This document shows positions 1 to 5,399 of a DNA stretch of 8,039 bases, in pieces. The position numbers were made by a program, and so were the translations under genes. Position 1 is the first letter of the stretch, and every line of letters starts with the position of its first letter. Where the stretch lies: positions 1 to 8,039 of the forward strand of contig JAITWC010000091.1 in NCBI GenBank assembly GCA_031285485.1. Direction: 5' to 3'. Below the pieces are notes generated by a model. That model searched no databases. It saw nothing but the letters and a program-made list of their open reading frames with translations, and was not told the origin of the DNA. The DNA is from Alistipes sp. (GTDB lineage: Bacteria; Bacteroidota; Bacteroidia; Bacteroidales; Rikenellaceae).

Positions 1-113
<113 letters not shown>

Positions 114-201
114 AAAAAAGTTTTGAATCATAATCTTGGCTTTACCTCAAAGGTATTGTTTCTTTGAAATTTTCAAAATAAACTTTAGCTGCTCAAATTC
201 C

Positions 202-210
202 TCAAAGAAC
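202..210 (-). promoter_or_regulatory. boxA-like antitermination motif in rRNA leader
   Basis: On the minus strand the leader reads AACGTTCTTTGAGG. GTTCTTTGA resembles the boxA element (consensus near TGCTCTTTAACA) that binds NusB/NusE (S10) to prevent premature termination of rRNA transcripts. Its position, about 90 nt upstream of the 16S 5' end and downstream of the promoter, fits. The match is short and imperfect, and the assignment rests on position as much as on sequence. Confidence 0.4.
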
Positions 211-217
211 GTTATGT

Positions 218-285
218 TTTCTTTCCGTTTCACCGTCGACCGAAGTCTCCGTGTCACGCCCCTCCGGCGGTGTTTCTTTCCGTTT
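218..285 (-). repeat. 13-bp direct repeats flanking a 42-bp dyad-ended segment in the rRNA leader
   Basis: TTTCTTTCCGTTT occurs at 218-230 and again at 273-285. The 42 bp exactly between them (231-272) begins CACCG and ends CGGTG, a 5-bp inverted repeat that abuts both copies. In the rRNA sense the transcript would begin close to AAACGGAAAGAAA, fold a CACCG...CGGTG-closed segment, then repeat AAACGGAAAGAAA. This could be a leader RNA structure or the footprint of a small duplication or insertion; the sequence does not decide which. Confidence 0.55.
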
Positions 286-292
286 GGGAGTG

Positions 293-325
293 CAAAGATA
301 AGGGCAAAGAATTTCTATTTCCAAA
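293..325 (-). promoter_or_regulatory. rRNA operon promoter (Bacteroidota type)
   Basis: On the minus strand TTTG (complement at 322-325) is followed after 21 nt by TATCTTTG (complement at 293-300). This matches the Bacteroidota primary-sigma consensus TTTG-N19-21-TAnnTTTG. The region around it is strongly AT-rich. Transcription should start near 286, giving a leader of about 170 nt before 16S. Confidence 0.75.
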
Positions 326-388
326 TAATTTTGCAAAAAAAGCAATAAATATTTTCACCCTCGCGGCTAACGCACACTGCCTCAACAT

Positions 389-467
389 TTACGGCATACA
401 CGATCATCGTGGCCATCACTGGCCCCGAGGGAGCACCGGCATGTAAAAAGCCGTAATCTTTGTGCTC
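389..467. repeat. Cluster of nested inverted repeats between divergent promoters
   Basis: No gene is visible between the rRNA promoter and the next promoter, but several dyads are packed here. CACGAT-C-ATCGTG is a perfect 13-bp palindrome at 399-411. TTACGGC (389-395) pairs with GCCGTAA (450-456). GAGCAC (431-436) pairs with GTGCTC (462-467). CGGC (437-440) pairs with GCCG (450-453). The last two can nest into one hairpin overlapping the -33 element of the downstream promoter. Operator sites or a leftover terminator are possible; nothing identifies a protein partner. Confidence 0.4.
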
Positions 468-488
468 GCAAAAGAAATATTACCTTTG
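459..488 (+). promoter_or_regulatory. Promoter for the 5'-nucleotidase gene
   Basis: TTTG (459-462), an 18-nt spacer and a perfect TACCTTTG (481-488) fit the Bacteroidota promoter pattern; the spacer is one base shorter than usual. The start site would be near 495, giving an unusually long 5' UTR of ~160 nt that contains the two 41-bp repeat copies. The same TACCTTTG octamer occurs in the rpsA promoter. Confidence 0.65.
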
Positions 489-548
489 CCGGAGTAACGA
501 GCGTTAATTTGAAAGGCGTGAAAAACAAGAGCGTATCGCGGAGGTAAC

Positions 549-630
549 GGCCAAACGGCGCGATTTGCCGCTTGCGCGGCCCGCGCAACGACCGAATGAC
601 ACGATTTGCCGCTTGCGCAGCTTGCGCAGG
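549..630 (-). repeat. Two diverged tandem copies of the 41-bp palindromic repeat
   Basis: Copies lie at 549-589 and 590-630, sharing CGATTTGCCGCTTGCGC (561-577 and 602-618) at an exact 41-bp offset. Read on the opposite strand they align with the six-copy array at 5002-5247: GCAAGCGGCAAATC here against GCAAGCGGTGAATC there, and GGCC/GACC at the matching unit edge. The first copy carries a perfect 17-bp dyad, TTGCGCGG-C-CCGCGCAA (572-588). The second has TGCGCA-GCT-TGCGCA (614-628). The pair sits in the predicted 5' UTR of the 5'-nucleotidase gene. The homology with the large array was found by eye; the dyad geometry (8-bp arms, one central base) is identical in the first copy. Confidence 0.8.
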
Positions 631-655
631 GGAGTTAACGACTGATTTATTACGT

Positions 656-2068
656 ATGAAAAGATTTTTCGCACTTGCGCCCGTGATTTTCCTCGCGGCC
701 TGCACGACGGAGAGCCGGGTGGTGATAGTTTCGACGAACGACATCCACTCGTCGATCGACAATTTTCCGCGTCTGGCAACCCTCGTGGAGGATCTGCGCG
801 CCGCCGAGGGGGCCGACCGCGTGCTGCTCGCCGATGCGGGCGACCGGTGGACGGGCAACCCGTTCGTCGACATCGCGCCCCAGCCGCTCATGCCCGTCGT
901 CGAGCTTCAGAACGAGTTGGGATACGACGTCTCGACGCTGGGCAACCACGAGTTCGACTGGGGGCAGCCGCGCCTGCGGTCCCGTCTCGACCGGATGAAC
1001 TTTCCGGTGGTCGGCGCCAACACGGAGAGCGCCGGATCGGAACTCGGCCCCGTGCCGCCTTACGTCTTCATCGAGGCGGGCGGCATGCGGTTCGCGTTTC
1101 TGGGCCTGGTGTACAACACCACCCAGTGGCGGCGGCCCGAGGGCAAGGCCGAGCACTTCATCGGCCTGACCTTTCCCGACGTCGTGGAGACCGCCGCTCG
1201 CTACGCCGCTCTGGCCGACAGCGCCGACGTGTTCGTGGGACTGACCCACATCGGCCACGACGCCGACGTGGCACTCGCCGGGGCGGTTCCGGCCCTCGAC
1301 CTGATAATCGGCGGCCACACCCACACGGTGGTGGAAGACGCGCCGCTGGTGAACTCCACCACCCTCGTCACGCAGGCGGGCAGCAGGCTCAGGTACGCCG
1401 GAGTGACCACCGTGACCCGGCAGAAGGGGCTTTTCAACGGGCGCCGCGGGCAGATCGACATCGAGAACCGGCTGGTGATGCTCGACACGATCGCCCCCTC
1501 GCCCCGTTTCGAGGAGATGGTGCGCCGCTACAACTCCAACCCCGCGCTGCTCGAACCGGTGGGCGCCACCGCCGCTCCGCTCGACAGTTGGGGGGTCCGG
1601 AATCTGGTGACCGACGCCATCCGCGCCGACCTCGGGGCCGACATCGTGCTGTACCACAGCGGCGGTATCCGCGTCGACACTCTGGCGGGCGGGATCGCCA
1701 CGGCCGACCTGCACCGCATCGAGCCGTTCCTGAGCGAGGTGTACACGCTGCGCATGACCCCCGGGCAGATAAAGGGACTCATCATGAACCGTTTCGCCGA
1801 GTCGCCCGGCCGCGACGTTATGCCGTCGGGATTGGCCTACACCATCGTCACCGACGAGAGCGGCCGCGCAGTCGACGTGGTTTTCGACCGGCCCGAGCGA
1901 ACCTCATACCTCGTGGCAATGCCCGACTACCTATATAAGAACTACATCTTCGACCGCTCGGAAGAGGCCGCCGAAACGGGCCGACAGGTGACCGACATTC
2001 TGCGCCGCCACATCACGGCACACAACCCGCTGCAACCCGATAACGGCGCGCGCATTGCGATTCAATAA
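656..2068 (+). CDS. 5'-nucleotidase/UshA-family metallophosphoesterase lipoprotein
   Basis: A 470-residue protein of the bifunctional 5'-nucleotidase/2',3'-cyclic phosphodiesterase family, predicted to remove phosphate from extracytoplasmic nucleotides. Residues 1-16 form a lipoprotein signal (MKRFF, hydrophobic core, lipobox LAAC, acylated Cys16). The N-terminal metallophosphatase domain (~21-250) has every expected ligand: D29 and H31 (STNDIHS), D63 (DAGDRW), N97 with H98/D101 (GNHEFD, the catalytic dyad in UshA), H198, H221 and H223 (GGHTH). The C-terminal nucleotidase domain (~275-460) starts at NLVTDAIR and holds HSGGIR, but the usual substrate-binding 'F..GGDGY' segment is replaced by DYLYKNYIFD, so substrate preference is uncertain. 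ATG 656 is chosen because it begins the signal peptide; an in-frame ATG at 572 lies inside a repeat. The gene is probably monocistronic, since rpsA has its own promoter overlapping its end. Confidence 0.9.
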   Translation: MKRFFALAPVIFLAACTTESRVVIVSTNDIHSSIDNFPRLATLVEDLRAAEGADRVLLADAGDRWTGNPFVDIAPQPLMPVVELQNELGYDVSTLGNHEFDWGQPRLRSRLDRMNFPVVGANTESAGSELGPVPPYVFIEAGGMRFAFLGLVYNTTQWRRPEGKAEHFIGLTFPDVVETAARYAALADSADVFVGLTHIGHDADVALAGAVPALDLIIGGHTHTVVEDAPLVNSTTLVTQAGSRLRYAGVTTVTRQKGLFNGRRGQIDIENRLVMLDTIAPSPRFEEMVRRYNSNPALLEPVGATAAPLDSWGVRNLVTDAIRADLGADIVLYHSGGIRVDTLAGGIATADLHRIEPFLSEVYTLRMTPGQIKGLIMNRFAESPGRDVMPSGLAYTIVTDESGRAVDVVFDRPERTSYLVAMPDYLYKNYIFDRSEEAAETGRQVTDILRRHITAHNPLQPDNGARIAIQ

Positions 2069-2084
2069 AAAAGTATTACCTTTG
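2055..2084 (+). promoter_or_regulatory. rpsA promoter
   Basis: TTG (2055-2057), a 19-nt spacer and TACCTTTG (2077-2084) match the Bacteroidota consensus. The -33 element lies inside the last codons of the upstream gene. The start site would be near 2090, leaving a ~60-nt AT-rich leader. That leader includes the palindrome TTAATTAATTAA (2111-2122) and a small GGTT-CGCAA-AACC hairpin (2132-2144) just before the start codon. No Shine-Dalgarno sequence is present, as is normal for this phylum. Confidence 0.75.
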
Positions 2085-2152
2085 CGACCCACAGTTTTTA
2101 TTGTCTAACTTTAATTAATTAACGAGCGACTGGTTCGCAAAACCGCAACACA

Positions 2153-4117
2153 ATGTCCGATACAACAAAACAGGCCGTCAGCAACGAAAATTTCGACTGG
2201 GCGGCTTTAGAAAGCGATTCCGCAATCTACGACAAATCCAAAGAGGCGATCACAAAAGAGTACGACGACACACTGTCGAACGTGGTCGAAGGCGAAGTGG
2301 TCGAAGGCACCGTCATCGGCGTCTCGAAACGCGAGGTGGTGGTCAACATCGGCTACAAGAGCGAAGGCGTGATCCCCGTCGCCGAATTCCGCTACAACCC
2401 CGAACTCGCACCCGGCGAGAAGGTCGAGGTGTTCGTCGAGAACGCCGAGAACAAAAAGGGCCAGCTCATCCTGTCGCACAAGAAAGCGCGCCAGCTCAAG
2501 AGCTGGGATCGCGTCAACTCGGCGATGGAGAACGACGAGATCATCAAGGGCTACGTCAAGTGCCGCACCAAGGGCGGTATGATTGTCGACGTGTTCGGCA
2601 TCGAGGCGTTCCTGCCCGGCTCGCAGATCGACGTCAAACCGATCCGCGACTACGACATCTACGTCGACAAGACTATGGAATTCAAGGTCGTGAAGATCAA
2701 CTCCGAGTACCGCAACGTCGTGGTGTCGCACAAGGCGCTCATCGAGGCCGAACTCGAACAGCAGAAAAAGGAGATCATCTCGAAGCTCGAAAAGGGCCAG
2801 ATCCTCGAAGGTACAGTCAAGAACATCACCACCTACGGGGTGTTCATCGACCTCGGGGGCGTGGACGGTCTTATCCATATCACCGACCTCAGCTGGGGCC
2901 GCGTCACCCATCCCGAAGAGGTGGTGGAACTCGACCAGAAGCTCAACGTCGTTATCCTCGACTTCGATCAGGACAAACGCCGCATAGCTCTCGGTCTGAA
3001 ACAACTCGCACCCCACCCCTGGGAGGCTCTGTCGAAAGACCTCAAGGTGGGCGACAGCATCAGGGGCAAGGTCGTTGTCATGGCCGACTACGGCGCGTTC
3101 GTCGAAGTCGCTCCGGGTATCGAAGGTCTGCTCCACGTCAGCGAAATGTCGTGGAGCCAGCACCTGCGCTCGGCTCAGGACTTCATGAAAGTCGGGGACG
3201 AGATAGAAGCGATGATACTGACCCTCGACTACAACGACCGCAAGATGTCGCTCGGCACCAAGCAGCTCGGCGTCGACCCGTGGGACGGCATCGAGCAGCG
3301 CTACCCCATCGGCAGCGTCCGCACCGCCAGGGTGCGCAACTTCACCAACTTCGGCGTGTTCATCGAAGTGGAGGAAGGCATCGACGGACTGATCCACATC
3401 AGCGACCTGAGCTGGACAAAGAAGATCAAACACCCGGCCGAGTTTACGCAGATCGGCTCCGATATCGACGTAGTCGTGCTGGATATCGACAAGGAGAACC
3501 GCCGCCTGAGCCTGGGCCACAAACAACTCGAAGATAATCCCTGGAACCAGTACGAACAGCGGTTCGCCGTCGACACCGTTCACGAGGGCAAGATCACCGA
3601 GATGAACGACAAGGGCGCGGTCGTGTCGCTGGGCGAGGATATCGAAGGTTTCGCTCCCGCCCGCGCCCTCACTAAGGAAGACGGCTCGACACCCAAGGTG
3701 GGCGACGCCCTGCCTTTCCGCGTGACGGAGTTCTCGAAGGGCACCCGCCGCGTCATTCTGTCGCACGTGCGCACTTACGAGGAAGCGCGTCGCGCCGCCG
3801 ACAACACGGTGAAAGCCGAACGCAGGGCCGAGGCCGACGACACCAAATTGTCGGTGAAGAAGGTTCAGGCGTCGATCGAGAAGACCACTCTGGGCGATCT
3901 GTCGGCGCTGGTCGAGCTGAAAGCCAACCTTGAGGAGGCCGAGGCAAAGCCAGCCGCCGAAAAGAAAGCAGCGACCAAAAAAGTCGCAGCCGAAGTCGCT
4001 GAAGAAAAAGCCCCGGCCAGGAAAGCCGCCGCCGTGAAGGAGGCTGCCGAGGAGGTCGTGGCCGAAACCAGGGAAGTGGCCGCAGCGGAAGAGGCCCAGG
4101 CCGGGACTGCCGAATAG
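2153..4117 (+). CDS. rpsA: 30S ribosomal protein S1
   Basis: A 654-residue ribosomal protein S1, the mRNA-binding protein of the small subunit that supports initiation on leaders without strong Shine-Dalgarno sites. Six S1 (OB-fold) domains can be counted at about 46-113, 128-195, 213-284, 298-371, 385-458 and 472-540. Domains 3-5 show the classic pattern YGVFIDL...DGLIHITDLSW / YGAFVEV...EGLLHVSEMSW / FGVFIEV...DGLIHISDLSW. A helix-like block, KVQASIEKTTLGDLSALVEL (570-589), is a feature I associate with Bacteroidota S1. The tail (595-654) is a low-complexity Ala/Glu/Lys segment, probably disordered. N-terminal 'NFDW' also fits Bacteroidota S1. The gene has its own promoter, and rnz follows after 21 nt with no terminator, so the two are probably co-transcribed. 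Confidence 0.98.
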   Translation: MSDTTKQAVSNENFDWAALESDSAIYDKSKEAITKEYDDTLSNVVEGEVVEGTVIGVSKREVVVNIGYKSEGVIPVAEFRYNPELAPGEKVEVFVENAENKKGQLILSHKKARQLKSWDRVNSAMENDEIIKGYVKCRTKGGMIVDVFGIEAFLPGSQIDVKPIRDYDIYVDKTMEFKVVKINSEYRNVVVSHKALIEAELEQQKKEIISKLEKGQILEGTVKNITTYGVFIDLGGVDGLIHITDLSWGRVTHPEEVVELDQKLNVVILDFDQDKRRIALGLKQLAPHPWEALSKDLKVGDSIRGKVVVMADYGAFVEVAPGIEGLLHVSEMSWSQHLRSAQDFMKVGDEIEAMILTLDYNDRKMSLGTKQLGVDPWDGIEQRYPIGSVRTARVRNFTNFGVFIEVEEGIDGLIHISDLSWTKKIKHPAEFTQIGSDIDVVVLDIDKENRRLSLGHKQLEDNPWNQYEQRFAVDTVHEGKITEMNDKGAVVSLGEDIEGFAPARALTKEDGSTPKVGDALPFRVTEFSKGTRRVILSHVRTYEEARRAADNTVKAERRAEADDTKLSVKKVQASIEKTTLGDLSALVELKANLEEAEAKPAAEKKAATKKVAAEVAEEKAPARKAAAVKEAAEEVVAETREVAAAEEAQAGTAE

Positions 4118-4138
4118 GACTCTGAGACAGCCGCCGCC

Positions 4139-4951
4139 GTGAGGTTCGAAGTTACCATACTGGGGAACGGTTCGGCGTCGCCGGCGGCGGATAAACACCA
4201 GACTGCTCACGTACTCAATGTGCGTGAGCAGTTCTATTTGATAGACTGCGGCGAGGGCACCCGCTCGCGCCTGCTGCGGGTGGGCGTGTCGCCGCTCAAG
4301 ATCCGCGCGGTGTTCATCAGCCACATCCACGGCGACCACATCTACGGTCTGGTGCCGCTGATTTCGAGCCTCGGGCTGGCCGGGAAACAGACACCTCTGA
4401 AAATTTTCGGCCCGGGGGCGGTGGGTCGTATGCTGGACTTTTTCCAGAACGAGTTCGGCCAGCCGGTCGACTTCGAGCTGGACTTCACTCCGGTCGACAC
4501 CACGGCCCACAGGCTCGTCTACGAGAACCGCTCGATGGAGGTGTGGAGCGTTCCGCTCAGGCACCGCACCCCGACGACGGGTTATCACTTCGTCGAGAAA
4601 CCCGACCCCCACAACCATCCGACGCGCTCCTACGCCTACCTGAGCGACACCCTACCCTCGCCCAAGGCGGCGGGGCTCGTGCGTGGGGTCGATCTGATGT
4701 ACCACGAGGCGACCTTCGCCCACACCGACCGCCGGCTGGCGCGCGACACGGGCCACTCTACCGCTACCGAGGCTGCGCGGATCGCCCTGAAGGCCGGGGC
4801 CGGGGAGCTGATAATCGGACACTTTTCGTCGCGGTACAAAAACCTCGCCCTGCTGGAGGATGAGGCGCGCGCCGTCTTTCCGAACACCCGCGTCGCCGCC
4901 GAGGGGGCCACTTTCTCCGTTCCGCTCAAAAAAGCCGATCCCGGATTATAG
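4139..4951 (+). CDS. rnz: Ribonuclease Z (tRNA 3'-processing), short form
   Basis: A 270-residue metallo-beta-lactamase-fold RNase Z, which cuts tRNA precursors at the 3' side of the discriminator base. Visible motifs are DCGEGT (36-41), the zinc motif H62-x-H64-x-D66-H67 (SHIHGDH), H142 (PLRHR), D170 (YLSDT), HEATF (189-193), GHST (205-208) and H228 (GHFSSRY), so all seven metal ligands are present. The usual length is about 300 residues. Here roughly 43 residues are missing between H142 and D170, where family members carry the flexible tRNA-binding arm. GTG at 4139 is the only possible start: the frame is the same as rpsA, whose TAG stop lies eight codons upstream, and no other start codon intervenes. 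It is likely translated from the rpsA transcript. Confidence 0.93.
   Translation: MRFEVTILGNGSASPAADKHQTAHVLNVREQFYLIDCGEGTRSRLLRVGVSPLKIRAVFISHIHGDHIYGLVPLISSLGLAGKQTPLKIFGPGAVGRMLDFFQNEFGQPVDFELDFTPVDTTAHRLVYENRSMEVWSVPLRHRTPTTGYHFVEKPDPHNHPTRSYAYLSDTLPSPKAAGLVRGVDLMYHEATFAHTDRRLARDTGHSTATEAARIALKAGAGELIIGHFSSRYKNLALLEDEARAVFPNTRVAAEGATFSVPLKKADPGL
4202..4232 (+). repeat. Perfect 10-bp inverted repeat inside rnz
   Basis: ACTGCTCACG (4202-4211) and CGTGAGCAGT (4223-4232) are exact inverse complements separated by 11 nt, 63 nt into the rnz coding sequence. It could form a stable mRNA hairpin near the start of rnz and tune expression relative to rpsA. A chance occurrence in GC-rich coding DNA is not excluded. 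Confidence 0.45.
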
Positions 4952-5001
4952 GATCGCCGCCGCGTGTCGCCTTCGCAGCCTGTCGATTCGTTTTATCGGT
5001 C

Positions 5002-5247
5002 GTTGCAACAGTGTTGCAAGTCGTGAATCTTGCGATTTGGTCGTTGCAACAGTGTTGCAAGCAGTGAATCTCGCGTTTTGGCCGTTGCAACAGTGTTGCA
5101 AGTCGTGAATCTCGCGTTTTGGCAGTTGCAACAGTGTTGCAAGCGGTGAATCTCGCGTTTTGGTCGTTGCAACAGTGTTGCAAGCGGTGAATCTTGTGAT
5201 TTGGCCGTTGCAACAGTGTTGCAAGCGGTGAATCTCCCCGTTCGGTT
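5002..5247 (+). repeat. Six-copy 41-bp tandem array with a 17-bp palindrome in each unit
   Basis: Units begin at 5002, 5043, 5084, 5125, 5166 and 5207, an exact 41-bp period. Each starts with the identical 19-mer GTTGCAACAGTGTTGCAAG, which holds the perfect dyad TTGCAACA-G-TGTTGCAA. Next come a variable dinucleotide (TC, CA or CG), the constant GTGAATCT, and a ~12-bp segment in two main versions (TGCGATTTGG / CGCGTTTTGG). The last unit diverges over its final 11 bases, and a weak decayed partial unit may precede the first. The array fills the gap between rnz and the promoter of the next operon. Because 41 is not a multiple of three, long open frames run through it on the minus strand in all three phases; I treat these as artefacts. 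Function is unknown: a protein-binding array, a chain of RNA hairpins or a selfish intergenic repeat are all possible. Confidence 0.95.
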
Positions 5248-5265
5248 CTCCGGCAGGCGGGTTCG

Positions 5266-5291
5266 CGGGGTAACGGACAAAATCCGCCCCG
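5266..5291 (+). other. Hairpin between the repeat array and the next promoter
   Basis: CGGGG (5266-5270), bulge TAA, CGGA (5274-5277), loop CAAAA, TCCG (5283-5286) and CCCCG (5287-5291) form a nine-pair GC-rich stem. There is no U-run after it on either strand, so it is a weak candidate for a terminator of the rnz transcript. It could instead be a regulatory stem just upstream of the promoter at 5320-5351. Confidence 0.4.
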
Positions 5292-5319
5292 AGGAGACCA
5301 AAATATCGCGGGTACGTTT

Positions 5320-5351
5320 TTTGGCATATCCGAATTTTATTTTTACATTTG
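5320..5351 (+). promoter_or_regulatory. Promoter of the epimerase-oxidoreductase operon
   Basis: TTTG (5320-5323), a 20-nt spacer and TACATTTG (5344-5351) fit the Bacteroidota promoter consensus. The start site would be near 5358, giving a ~42-nt leader to ATG 5400. The promoter rules out the in-frame TTG at 5349 as a start codon, since it lies within the -7 box. Confidence 0.7.
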
Positions 5352-5399
5352 TGGGTGATGTCGCAACCGACCTCGCTAACCGAATCGCCCTGTCGAACA

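Larger units (their letters stand above)
114..286 (-). other. rRNA operon leader (transcribed spacer upstream of 16S)
   Basis: This is the stretch between the predicted rRNA start site (~286, minus strand) and the 16S 5' end. It is AT-rich next to the 16S gene and has no plausible coding frame. A short dyad, TCAAAG (147-152) with CTTTGA (162-167), could form a small stem next to the 16S end, where precursor processing stems are expected. A 13-bp direct repeat and a boxA-like motif are listed separately. The boundaries are inferred from the promoter and not measured. Confidence 0.7.

Noticed and set aside
136..348. 70-codon plus-strand frame upstream of 16S
   Set aside because: It lies over the rRNA leader and promoter on the opposite strand, has low-complexity composition and no family resemblance.
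572..655. Upstream ATG start for the 5'-nucleotidase
   Set aside because: The extra 28 residues come from the 41-bp repeat and would bury the lipoprotein signal sequence inside the protein. ATG 656 gives a proper signal peptide.
2207..4618. Long minus-strand open frame (803 codons) opposite rpsA and rnz
   Set aside because: It is a shadow of biased codon use in rpsA/rnz. The translation is rich in repetitive Val/Asp/His patterns, has no recognisable domain, and the plus strand is clearly coding.
4936..4956. CGATCC...GGATCG dyad around the rnz stop as a terminator
   Set aside because: The stem is only 6 bp, spans the stop codon and has no T-run. It is too weak to call.
5002..5247. CRISPR array
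   Set aside because: The spacing is regular, but the segments between the conserved parts are only ~12 bp and are themselves nearly identical, so there are no unique spacers. No cas gene is nearby.
5349..5399. TTG start 17 codons upstream of the epimerase-like protein
   Set aside because: It overlaps the -7 promoter box and would mask the Sec signal peptide that starts at ATG 5400.
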